64,000 bases of DNA, taken from positions 2,480,001 to 2,544,000 of the forward strand of contig NZ_CP139003.1 in NCBI RefSeq assembly GCF_044597725.1, written 5' to 3'. Below are positions 26,804 through 34,150 of this stretch, one piece after another. Every line of letters begins with the position of its first letter. Position 1 is the stretch's first letter. Origin of the DNA: Bermanella sp044597725 (GTDB lineage: Bacteria; Pseudomonadota; Gammaproteobacteria; Pseudomonadales; Oceanobacteraceae). The position numbers and the translations under genes were made by a program. The notes under the pieces are model-generated. The model saw only the letters and a list, made by a program, of their open reading frames with translations. It did no database searches and was not told where the DNA came from.

Positions 26804-28321
26804 CTACGTATTTTTAAATGGATTTAATTCCAACTCTTTGGACAAGAAATTTTCATTCTCTTTCTTAAGGTTATCTTTTGCGTAATCAATGGCACTAGAA
26901 CCCTTAACGTCTTTAGCATGTAAATCTGCACCAGCTTCCAATAATAGCTTAATCATTCTAACGTCAGAGTGTTGAGCTGCATGCATCAATGGAGTCCTTC
27001 CCCATCTCTCAATACCAATACAACTCCATTTATTTTCTTTCTCCAATTGATACGTATGATTTACATTAGCGCCATTATTAAGCAATAAGCTAACCGAATC
27101 ATGCTGGCTGAATTGAATTGCATAATATAAAGCGGTTTTTCCAAATTTATTCTGGTGATCTGGAGAAAATCCGGCATCTAAAAGAGTTTTAATGTTACTG
27201 GGGCTATACACTGCATTTGCAAGCATGGGTTCGGATCTTCCCCCTGAAGAAGGTGTATGTACAGAAAAAGCTAACTTTTTTACGACTTCATCGTTTGTAT
27301 TATGGATTAGCAGCCTACGAAGGCTATTGGTCTTTTGATCTTCAGACGAATTATTAATCGAACTCAGAAAATCATCATAATCGCCATTCGTTGCTTGGTC
27401 AGTAAACGGCACCAACTCCTCGGGTTTCCAGCTGTAAAAATAGCTGCCGAATCCATAGTTAGAGATTCTTTCCAATGCCTTTTCTGTATATTTCTGAGCA
27501 AGAGTACGATCAATGGCATGCGTTTCAATATACCAATCCGTCAATAGCGGTCTTATCTTTTTTAGCTCAGTCATATACTCCGTGTAAATTTCTCGGTTAT
27601 ATAAGCTCTGATAACTCCACTCTTGGAAATACTCCATGCCTTTTGTCTTTCCTCTTCTTGAAGAAAAGCCTTGCGGGTAATATCCAAGTTTTGCTAGGTC
27701 AAAATGATAGTAACGCCACTGGGCATGAATAATAGTACCTGTGCAATATTGGGGTAACCTTGAGGGGCTTCGTATACCACTTGCCTGCCTAATCACTTTT
27801 TGAAGAAAATCTAATTGGCTCAAACTTTTAAGGCATCCATAATCTACAGAATTTCGCGTTCCATAGCCTGAGCCTAAATCTCTCAACTCAAATGCTAATT
27901 CTGGTACTTCCTCCATTTCTTCGCACGTTAAATTGCGATCCTTTAATGGATTCGTTCTACCTTCAACCTTGAAATCATAACTTTCAGCGTTATCCTCGTC
28001 ACCACCATGAGTACCAAACCATTTACCACTAATACGTGATATTTCACCTTCAAAAGTGATTACGCTTCCTTTAAAAACCTCATTTATTTTTGGATCATTA
28101 ACAGTTTCGAGAGTAATTTCACGCTCAATAAGCTTTCCCTTCAGCTCTATTGGGATTTTAGTTCTTGTGTAGAGGTAGTTCCCTGTAACTTCACCTTTGT
28201 CACTTACTACTAAGTTCATCTCAATAGGCACATTTGCAACATGGCCTTTTCCAACAAGGGAAACACTAGCTTGAGAGATAAAAGGGAAAAGTATTGCGAA
28301 AAAGAAAAGGTACTTCATCAT
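26804..28321 (-). CDS. Secreted ankyrin-repeat protein
   Basis: 505 aa from the paired ATGs at 28321; an earlier in-frame ATG (28369) lies upstream of the apparent cassette junction GTTAAAT and is rejected. A signal peptide (MMKYLFFFAILFPFISQAS) is followed by a beta-rich domain of about 120 residues (VSLVGKGHVANVPIEMNLVV). A middle region carries several conserved Cys and Trp. C-terminal ankyrin repeats include NKFGKTALYYAIQFSQHDSV and RWGRTPLMHAAQHSDVRM, with residues LLLEAGADLHAKDVKGSSAI after them. Likely periplasmic; partner unknown. It is large for an integron cassette. Confidence 0.75.
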   Translation of the reverse strand: MMKYLFFFAILFPFISQASVSLVGKGHVANVPIEMNLVVSDKGEVTGNYLYTRTKIPIELKGKLIEREITLETVNDPKINEVFKGSVITFEGEISRISGKWFGTHGGDEDNAESYDFKVEGRTNPLKDRNLTCEEMEEVPELAFELRDLGSGYGTRNSVDYGCLKSLSQLDFLQKVIRQASGIRSPSRLPQYCTGTIIHAQWRYYHFDLAKLGYYPQGFSSRRGKTKGMEYFQEWSYQSLYNREIYTEYMTELKKIRPLLTDWYIETHAIDRTLAQKYTEKALERISNYGFGSYFYSWKPEELVPFTDQATNGDYDDFLSSINNSSEDQKTNSLRRLLIHNTNDEVVKKLAFSVHTPSSGGRSEPMLANAVYSPSNIKTLLDAGFSPDHQNKFGKTALYYAIQFSQHDSVSLLLNNGANVNHTYQLEKENKWSCIGIERWGRTPLMHAAQHSDVRMIKLLLEAGADLHAKDVKGSSAIDYAKDNLKKENENFLSKELELNPFKNT

Positions 28322-28344
28322 TTGAATTCCATTTAACGGCGTAT

Positions 28345-28685
28345 TACACGGCCTAGATACTGTTAACAAACTTTATGCGGCTTAGAGGTGGGATGAGTTT
28401 CCCTTTCTTCTCAGTTACTTACCGCTATATCCATTAGCCAAGTTGATATTGTTAGCAACCATACCATGACGATATTATTTTTGGAACGTTGGTTCGTAAC
28501 GCAGAATGCACTAGGGCTTAGCCAGTATGCTTTTTAATCAGCAATTGCTTTCAAAAAGCATATGTTAGTTACCCAGTATGGCGCCTAACGCTTGTAGAAC
28601 TTTATCTCTATTAGTTTCGCTTTAGCGAATAGAAAGGTTTTGTTCAATATGAATAAAACGATCAGAGGTGATTGATTCCAATAGC
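28345..28685. repeat. Duplicated segment, copy 2
   Basis: Second copy of the 25415-25853 segment, without the internal roughly 100-bp block. On the minus strand its right end encodes SDRFIHIEQNLSIR, then a TAA where copy 1 has GAA, then SETNRDKVLQALGAILGN. The coding remnant is therefore dead here too. It joins an ompW fragment at 28686. Confidence 0.65.
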
Positions 28686-28839
28686 GTGGCTACGATGAAT
28701 TGTCTTTAGATAACTCTGTAGGCTTAGCGGTACAAGCGGATTTTGATTACGCATTCGATGAGAAGATGTTTGTTAACGCATCTGTGATGTATGTAAAAAT
28801 CGGTACAGAAACCGCGTTAACTTTGGTTACAAGTTTTAA
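28686..28839 (+). pseudogene. ompW 3'-end remnant
   Basis: Translates as GYDELSLDNSVGLAVQADFD, then YAFDEKMFVNASVMYVKIGT, closely matching OmpW at 24258 (GYDLSLDNSVGLAVQAGVDY). After ETAL the frame shifts, so that the terminal NFGYKF codons lie in another frame (stop TAA 28837-28839). There is no 5' part. It is a decayed paralogue, not a fresh copy. Confidence 0.8.
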
Positions 28840-28865
28840 GTAATTAGGGTTAAGAGAAAGCTTAA

Positions 28866-28898
28866 CGGCTTGCCCATACGTTGTATGGGCTTTTTATA
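28866..28898. terminator. Hairpin terminator shared by the ompW remnant and the small lipoprotein gene
   Basis: GCCCATAC...GTATGGGC followed by a T-run at about 28872-28896. A very similar element (GCCCATGC...GTATGGGC, T-run) follows the third ompW remnant at about 29800-29826, so terminator and remnant were duplicated together. Confidence 0.65.
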
Positions 28899-28906
28899 TG
28901 AGTAGC

Positions 28907-29104
28907 TTACTCGCCTATAGCCTCTTTTCGCTCTCGTTCATACTCGTCGTATGATTTGTTAGCATCTCTCATACACTCTTCATACTGAGGAGACGGAAGC
29001 CTTAAGCAGTCGTTTCGATTGCCCGTCTGAATACCTTCGTAAACGCCTCTATTTGAGCAGGCCGACAAAATAAGAAGCACTAAAAAGAGCGTTATAGCTT
29101 TCAT
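28907..29104 (-). CDS. Small lipoprotein (cassette)
   Basis: 65 aa from the ATG at 29104: MKAITLFLVLLILSACSNRG. The lipobox LSAC puts the lipidated Cys at residue 16. The mature part is short, charged and Cys-containing. The frame opens further upstream, but the attC R' box (GTTATAT, 29128-29134) marks the cassette boundary and makes the inner ATG the start; AAGGTG precedes it. Function unknown. Confidence 0.65.
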   Translation of the reverse strand: MKAITLFLVLLILSACSNRGVYEGIQTGNRNDCLRLPSPQYEECMRDANKSYDEYERERKEAIGE

Positions 29105-29127
29105 TTTTTCACCTTGTTTATATTGAG

Positions 29128-29205
29128 ATATAACGCTTGTCATAAACCGCCAAATAAAACGAGGTTAAATGGCTGCAGGGAATCATTTTATTGGTTTGGT
29201 CATGC
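29128..29205 (-). other. attC recombination site after higA
   Basis: On the minus strand it opens with GCATGAC (overlapping the higA stop) and closes with GTTATAT in the context GCGTTATAT. It is 78 bases, with inner segments CCAATAAAATG and CATTTAACCTCG-type half-pairs. R'' has one deviation from the YAAC rule. Moderate support. Confidence 0.6.
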
Positions 29206-29493
29206 AGCATCGAGATCAATTTTTTGTACCTTATCGAGCTTAACGCTCTTGCTAGCGACCCATAGATCATACATATCTTGCATGGCCAACCAACTTTCAG
29301 GCGTACGACCTAATGCCTTGGAAAGACGCAAAGCCATTTCGGGGCTAACACCGCTCTGCTGTTTAAGCAAGCGACTTAAGGTAGACGGCGATACATCCAG
29401 ACGACTCGCCAAATAACGGCAACTCAGGCCAAAAGGCTCCATAGAGGTCTCCACAATGAACTCACCGGGGTGTGGGGGGTTGTACATTTTCAT
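29200..29493 (-). CDS. higA: HigA-family antitoxin
   Basis: 97-aa Cro/C1-type helix-turn-helix antitoxin. PPHPGEFIVETSMEPFGLS is the HigA N-terminal signature. The HTH spans about residues 24-60 (SRYLASRLDVSPSTLSRLL-type), and RLSKALGRTPESWLAMQ follows. In an intact system it binds and neutralises HigB and represses the operon. Here the upstream toxin gene is broken, so it is an orphan antitoxin. Its stop lies inside the attC R'' box, typical of cassette genes. Confidence 0.9.
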   Translation of the reverse strand: MKMYNPPHPGEFIVETSMEPFGLSCRYLASRLDVSPSTLSRLLKQQSGVSPEMALRLSKALGRTPESWLAMQDMYDLWVASKSVKLDKVQKIDLDAA

Positions 29494-29623
29494 CAGTGGT
29501 AATCCTCGTAATCAAACATGCAAGCTGAACACGGAGTTGCTTTCCATGGTTCGCTTAAATTCCTCGAGCGCTACCTGTTTCGTAAAAGCGCTTCAGTCCC
29601 TTGTGTTTGAATGACTTAATCAT
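29493..29623 (-). pseudogene. higB: Broken higB toxin gene
   Basis: Starts MIKSFKHKGLKRFYETGSAR then GI, the HigB N-terminus, and is stopped by TAA where family members have CAA (Gln). In the same frame ANHGKQLRVQLA continues. After an internal deletion of roughly half the gene, the natural C-terminal end FDYEDYH-stop remains in another frame, overlapping the higA ATG (TGATG). One nonsense codon plus one deletion make the toxin inactive. Confidence 0.85.
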
Positions 29624-29638
29624 AACCCTATTGTAGCG

Positions 29639-29650
29639 TGTTGCGCAACA
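29639..29650. promoter_or_regulatory. Palindrome upstream of higB
   Basis: TGTTGCGCAACA, a perfect 12-base palindrome 16 bases before the higB remnant's ATG. It could be the HigA operator, or part of a cassette junction of the form GCTGTTGCGC. The sequence alone does not decide between these. Confidence 0.45.
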
Positions 29651-29690
29651 GCGTCAACTTTCATGAGTGCACAGACAAAAACGAAGACTT

Positions 29691-29750
29691 GACCGTGAAC
29701 TACGACTCAGTCCTCTTGGTGATAGTTTTAATTTTGGTTACAGGTTTTAA
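29691..29750 (+). pseudogene. Second ompW 3'-end remnant
   Basis: DLTVNYDS in one frame and DSFNFGYRF-stop in the next match the OmpW C-terminus (DITVDYDL...NFGYKF). Only about 20 codons are left, with a frameshift. It is followed by the same AATTAGGGTTGAGA and GCCCAT-hairpin sequence as the 28.7-kb remnant. Confidence 0.7.
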
Positions 29751-29857
29751 TAATGAGGCTCTAATCATGCATAATTAGGGTTGAGAAAAAGATTTACGGC
29801 TTGCCCATGCTGTGTATGGGCTTTTTAAGTCGGGCTTAATTGCTTGGCTAGGTGCAT

Positions 29858-30625
29858 CTAGCATGGCACAACCGAGAATGCCGAACCGAAAGCATTGGCT
29901 ATATTATTTATTACTCCAGTTATAACTCGCGCCTTATTTAGCCCAATATCTACGAATACACCGAAAATAATGGAGATATACACCAAATAGCCAAGCCCCA
30001 TATAATCGTTATACAAAATGGTATAGAACCAGTCTTGGCCATAAATATAAATTACCGAGGATAACACTGTAGCTAAAACCAAAAGTATCCCGGGCAAGAA
30101 CAAATGCGTCATAGCTCTTGGTTTTGCGAAAGATATCACCAAAAGAATAAGAAACATTACAAAATTTGACCCAAGAAATACCCGGAGATCACGCTTCAAG
30201 TTACTAACTATTTCGATGTATTTTCCTTTAATTAGATCACCCAGTGTATTTTGAGCAATTTTTATGCTCTTGAGCCTATCCAAATATTTCGAAGTAATTG
30301 ACTGGGTTAATACTTTTTTCCTTTCACAATCATAGCCACACATAGAGGCTATGACGCTTGAAATCTTATCTGGCAAGTTATTATCTAAATCTGTTTGTAT
30401 TTTCTCAGACTCTAATCCAAGGCTTTCTGCTACATTGATAGCTTTACTCGCTACGCTAGAGCCCATTAGAGATTGCTGCTTTTCTCTGAATTCCTTTTCT
30501 ATCTGGTATTTCACGAATCCATTTGCTGAGTTTTCGATAACCTTAGGTGATAAAAAGGTGATAGAGAACAAAATTCCGAAGATGAGTATTCCGAATAGTC
30601 CGATTGACCTTAGTGTAGTGTTCAT
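29858..30625 (-). CDS. Membrane protein of unknown function
   Basis: 255 aa. An N-terminal membrane helix (about 8-28, GLFGILIFGILFSITFL) is followed by a roughly 120-residue non-membrane helical stretch containing a Cys pair (MCGYDCERK). Three hydrophobic segments cover about residues 148-245. The topology suggests a periplasmic helical domain held by four helices. No family is recognised. An attC-like site lies directly upstream, which marks it as a cassette. Confidence 0.6.
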   Translation of the reverse strand: MNTTLRSIGLFGILIFGILFSITFLSPKVIENSANGFVKYQIEKEFREKQQSLMGSSVASKAINVAESLGLESEKIQTDLDNNLPDKISSVIASMCGYDCERKKVLTQSITSKYLDRLKSIKIAQNTLGDLIKGKYIEIVSNLKRDLRVFLGSNFVMFLILLVISFAKPRAMTHLFLPGILLVLATVLSSVIYIYGQDWFYTILYNDYMGLGYLVYISIIFGVFVDIGLNKARVITGVINNIANAFGSAFSVVPC

Positions 30626-30637
30626 AGCTTCCTTAGC

Positions 30638-30714
30638 ATTTAACGCCCGCCATAAGCGACAAAATGAAACGAGGTCCGGCGCACCAACTGTGTAAACCTA
30701 ATGGCTTGATTATG
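30638..30714 (-). other. attC-like site (degenerate)
   Basis: On the minus strand it closes with GTTAAAT in the context GGCGTTAAAT and opens with CATAATC, a damaged R'' box, 77 bases apart. Inner boxes GCCATTAGG and GGCGGGC are weak partners. It separates the 29858-30625 gene from the next cassette. Confidence 0.5.
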
Positions 30715-30715
30715 T

Positions 30716-31075
30716 TCATTTTATTCTAGCCCCATTTCTAAAAAAATAGGTTTGGGTTTCATCTCCGGGAGTAAACCAATATTTATCCCCGATACCTGAC
30801 ATCGGTGCGTCAAATTCACCATGCAGTCTACCTTCTTTATATGTACCCCGCCAATGGAGAAGCGTACATAACATAAACCCACACTCGCCACCACAAACAG
30901 TAGAAAAAGCACTACCTGTATATGGGGTGTCATCACCTCTAAGAAACACTATACCTTCTTTAATAACTAGTTCACTATCGGAAACACCATACATGTATTG
31001 TTTACATTGGTAGTTTTTAAAGACTAAGTAACCGGTAGCTGGAGTACATACACAACAAATAAATAAGGCAAACAT
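30716..31075 (-). CDS. Paralogous cassette protein with MORN-like tail, 5' end replaced
   Basis: 119 aa. A hydrophobic N-terminus is followed by KNYQCKQYMYGVSDSELV, then TVCGGECGFMLCTLLHWRGT and a segment YKEGRLHGEFDAPMSGIG that resembles a single MORN repeat. It is paralogous to the stopped copy at 36582-36956, whose N-terminus differs. Here the upstream sequence is a GFA-family fragment, so the true start region appears lost in a recombination at about 31070-31080. It may still be expressed from the internal ATG. Confidence 0.6.
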   Translation of the reverse strand: MFALFICCVCTPATGYLVFKNYQCKQYMYGVSDSELVIKEGIVFLRGDDTPYTGSAFSTVCGGECGFMLCTLLHWRGTYKEGRLHGEFDAPMSGIGDKYWFTPGDETQTYFFRNGARIK

Positions 31076-31223
31076 TTAGATTTGCAATTGGCACACTAGC
31101 CATTACATAACCCTTTCGGCTACACATCGAACAGTCACATCTTCGGATATTTTCAAGCATGTCATTTAATGTAAGCTCCAGTTCAATTGAACCGCAATGA
31201 CAAGAAGATATTTTAGTTATCAT
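31070..31223 (-). pseudogene. Truncated GFA (CENP-V type) family gene
   Basis: MITKISSCHCGSIELELTLN, then RRCDCSMCSRKGYVMASVP: the first roughly 49 residues of a glutathione-dependent formaldehyde-activating family protein with its zinc ligands CHC and CDCSMC. The rest of the domain is missing; the frame runs into the neighbouring cassette gene (YLLCMYSSYRLLSL is out-of-frame product of it). GFA-like genes are frequent in integron cassettes. Confidence 0.75.
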
Positions 31224-31322
31224 ACGAATCCTTTAGTGTATCGTTCAAAACACGCTCCAAATACCCGAGCCTTTTTTGTGCGAGTATTTTATCACAGTGA
31301 ATTTACTGGCCATTTTCACTTA

Positions 31323-31682
31323 TCAACTAAATAAGCGATTTATACCAGAATTACCAAGCAACGCAGCAACCAAAGGAAGAATGATGAAGCTGCCGATTAT
31401 GACAGCATAAATTTGATACGCCCTACACTTAAAACCGCTATGTTTTTCTTTAGCTGATTTCCAGATACGTACACAAGTGTATGGGATTAACAAGTAAAAC
31501 CAAGCGAATAAAATAGCACACAGAATGCCTACATAGATGTAAGTTGATACGGTCGATGAAAACCAATCTAGACTGGCTAATAATTTAGCGCCATAGGCAA
31601 TGTATAAAGTAACGAAAATAATTACATATACAGAGTTAAGAACTTGTTCAATTAATATTATTTGTAATGGTGTACGTTCCAT
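31323..31682 (-). CDS. Small membrane protein of unknown function
   Basis: 119 aa, with hydrophobic segments at about 14-33, 44-70 and 92-112. It begins MERTPLQIILIEQVLNSVYV and contains a Cys in YTCVRIWKSAKEKH between helices. No family is recognised. A junction GCTGTTGTAT lies about 40 bases upstream (about 31720), resembling the other cassette starts. AAGGAAG precedes the ATG. Confidence 0.6.
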   Translation of the reverse strand: MERTPLQIILIEQVLNSVYVIIFVTLYIAYGAKLLASLDWFSSTVSTYIYVGILCAILFAWFYLLIPYTCVRIWKSAKEKHSGFKCRAYQIYAVIIGSFIILPLVAALLGNSGINRLFS

Positions 31683-31997
31683 ACTACTTCCTTGTGGGTA
31701 AACTGGGCATACAACAGCGTGCTATGCGACCTATAAATCAGATCGATTCTATAGGCCTGTCAATTTATTACAATAAGTTACCAGTACAAATAACTGTTTC
31801 GAATATGTTTGAAACCTGTATTAGTGCCTCATTTATTTGAGAAGTTGGCTTGGCACAAGCTCTCTGTGGTACAGGTGTTCGTGACCTACTTCATAATTCA
31901 AACCATGTGTCTCGCATTACATAAATCTGTCGTATTACGGTATTTTTAATGTAATAAATTCTCGCTAATGTGTGTGCTCCGACGATGAGGACTCATA
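31683..31997. other. Left array / chromosome boundary region
   Basis: 315 bases with no gene. The first 40 resemble a cassette junction (GCTGTTGTAT on the minus strand). The rest is A/T-rich leader of the phosphatase gene. No convincing promoter is marked. Confidence 0.4.
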
Positions 31998-33032
31998 ATG
32001 AAAAATAAAACACTACATACTCTCGCACTCTCTAGTCTATTGGCCCCAGGCTTATCCTTGGCAATGTCCGGGGACCCTGACCCCTTGCCCACGCCCATTC
32101 CTGCTCCTAATGCCCAAGTCAGTATTATTGCCATTGGTGATATGGGAACAGGTAAAGAAGCGCAATATGAAGTAAGCCGTGCCATTGAGTCGGTTTGCGC
32201 AGAAAAAAGCTGTGATTTCGCCATTGGCTTGGGGGATAACATTTATGAAGTGGGGATTGATAGCGCGCAGGACCAGCAAATGCTCACCAAGTTTGAATAC
32301 CCTTACGAAAATCTCGATTTCCCATTTTATATGGCCCTAGGGAATCATGATAACTCAAGCATTCAAGGACTTGGGTTAAATAACAACAAGGGTGAGCATC
32401 AAGTGGAATACCACTATCAACCCGACCGTTATAGTGAAAAGTGGAACATGCCAGCACGTTATTATCGCTTTGCCGCGCCAGTGGCAAGCGAAGCAAAACT
32501 GGTGGATATATTTGCTCTAGATAGTAATCCATTGGCGGCATTGAGTGATGTGAATCCGGAGTACTTTCAGATTCCGTATAAAAAGAAGCAGCAAGATTGG
32601 TTTGAAGAACAGCTAACAACTAGTCAAACACCTTGGCGCATCGCCTTTGCTCACCACCCTTACATATCCAATGGCCGCCACGGTAACGCTGGTCTATACG
32701 ATAGTGTTCCGTTATTAGGCATTGTATGGCACAACTTTTTAGAACAATCTGTATGCGATAATGTAGATTTATTAATTACCGGTCATGACCATGATTTGCA
32801 GTATTTAAAGCCACGAAAAAACTGCGGGCGTACCGAGTTTATTGTTTCTGGAGCCGGTGCTAAAACTCGTTCATTTAGTGATGAAAACCGCAATGAGGTT
32901 TTTTGGCAGCAAGATGACATTAAAGGCTTCTTCCGTTTAGACTTTGTTGGTAATGAACTCACCATTGAAGCGTATACGGTTGAAGCAGGACAAGTAGACC
33001 TGGCTTATACGCGTGTTGTGCAAAAAGACTAG
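31998..33032 (+). CDS. Exported purple acid phosphatase-like metallophosphoesterase
   Basis: 344 aa with a signal peptide (residues 1-22, ending SLAMS) and a Pro-rich linker. Metal-binding blocks of the calcineurin-like fold appear in order: GDMG (about 49), GLGDNIYEVG (about 76), ALGNHD (about 113), FAHHPYISNGRHG (about 216) and ITGHDHDLQYL (about 257). The pattern is that of small (35-kDa) purple/tartrate-resistant acid phosphatases. It would release phosphate in the periplasm or outside. It stands alone with its own terminator. Confidence 0.9.
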   Translation: MKNKTLHTLALSSLLAPGLSLAMSGDPDPLPTPIPAPNAQVSIIAIGDMGTGKEAQYEVSRAIESVCAEKSCDFAIGLGDNIYEVGIDSAQDQQMLTKFEYPYENLDFPFYMALGNHDNSSIQGLGLNNNKGEHQVEYHYQPDRYSEKWNMPARYYRFAAPVASEAKLVDIFALDSNPLAALSDVNPEYFQIPYKKKQQDWFEEQLTTSQTPWRIAFAHHPYISNGRHGNAGLYDSVPLLGIVWHNFLEQSVCDNVDLLITGHDHDLQYLKPRKNCGRTEFIVSGAGAKTRSFSDENRNEVFWQQDDIKGFFRLDFVGNELTIEAYTVEAGQVDLAYTRVVQKD

Positions 33033-33043
33033 AACTCACGGTA

Positions 33044-33084
33044 TGAATCTATTTCATGAGGTTAATGCTCATGGAATAGATTCA
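33044..33084. terminator. Hairpin between convergent phosphatase and hydrolase genes
   Basis: 17-base arms (33044-33060 and 33068-33084) with a single mismatch and a 7-base loop. It serves both converging genes. Confidence 0.75.
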
Positions 33085-33096
33085 ATTACCTTTCCT

Positions 33097-33996
33097 CTAA
33101 AGGCCATCAATAAACTGGTAAAAATGCTCAACTACTGCGGCTGGGTCTTCTACTTGAGGGTAGTGGCCAATATTTACCAACTCGCCTAGGTAATCTAGTC
33201 GGCAATTAAGTTGTTTATAGCGTTCAACCATATGAGCTCCCGAGACTGGGTCGACTGACCCGTTAATTAAGGCCAGCGGTATGCTCGATTTTTGTAACAC
33301 TTCTACCCAACGCTCACGGTGTTGTTTGCGGTCTCGCATATACTTAATTAAATTATGAAAAATATGTTTGCCATCTTTTTCATTAATCAGTTTCCAGAAT
33401 ATTTGCAGCTCATGCTCGGTAGGTTTGGTATGTTCTCCAAACACCGAACTAAAGCGTGCACAAAATTGTTTGTAACCCGCCAATTTATTAACCAATGGCC
33501 CCAATGGGCTAAGTAATAATTTTTGCGTTAAAATCGCGCGATGGGTTTCTGGAAATAAACCGCCATTTAAAAAGCAGCACGACAGCCATTGGCCAGCTCC
33601 TACACCTTCCTGCTGTCTAGCTAGTAACTCTTGCGCTACTGTGTCGCCATAATCGTGTGCCAACACATGAAACTGATCTAACGATTTAGCCTTTACTAAT
33701 GCCTCAACTATGTCAGCTTGGCCATGAATGGTATAAGTATCTTCGTTGGGTTTATCAGAGAAACCAAAGCCCAGCATATCTAGCGCCACGACTCTAAAGC
33801 GTGTTTTAAGCGCACCCCAAACGCCATACCAATCCCAACTGGAAGTGGGAAACCCGTGAACAAGCAGCAGCACAGGTAAGTTCGAATCGCCTTCGTCTTT
33901 AACGAATATTTGGTGGCCTAGTAAATCTATAAACTGGCCATTGGCTTTCCAGTTAGCAAGCTCTTGGTCTAAATCAGCCATATCATTAACTTTCAT
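33097..33996 (-). CDS. Alpha/beta hydrolase (haloalkane dehalogenase / epoxide hydrolase-like)
   Basis: 299 aa. The oxyanion strand is LVHGFPTSSWDWYGVW. The nucleophile elbow LAHDYGDTVAQEL has Asp, not Ser, which points to epoxide hydrolase or dehalogenase chemistry. A catalytic His lies in LVNIGHYPQVEDP. The Asp nucleophile and the length exclude a simple lipase/esterase. The substrate is unknown. It is divergent from the amidohydrolase gene. Confidence 0.83.
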   Translation of the reverse strand: MKVNDMADLDQELANWKANGQFIDLLGHQIFVKDEGDSNLPVLLLVHGFPTSSWDWYGVWGALKTRFRVVALDMLGFGFSDKPNEDTYTIHGQADIVEALVKAKSLDQFHVLAHDYGDTVAQELLARQQEGVGAGQWLSCCFLNGGLFPETHRAILTQKLLLSPLGPLVNKLAGYKQFCARFSSVFGEHTKPTEHELQIFWKLINEKDGKHIFHNLIKYMRDRKQHRERWVEVLQKSSIPLALINGSVDPVSGAHMVERYKQLNCRLDYLGELVNIGHYPQVEDPAAVVEHFYQFIDGL

Positions 33997-34150
33997 ATTT
34001 ATTTCCTAGCCTACTGTGCTATTAAACCAAGATACTGCGTTGGCAAGATTCCATTTAAGCTGAACTTGACGTCTAGTTCAACATCGCGTATTGAATAACG
34101 TAGAGAGCCCGCCCTAGGTTCGACAACGTAAAATAATGAGGTAATAAATC

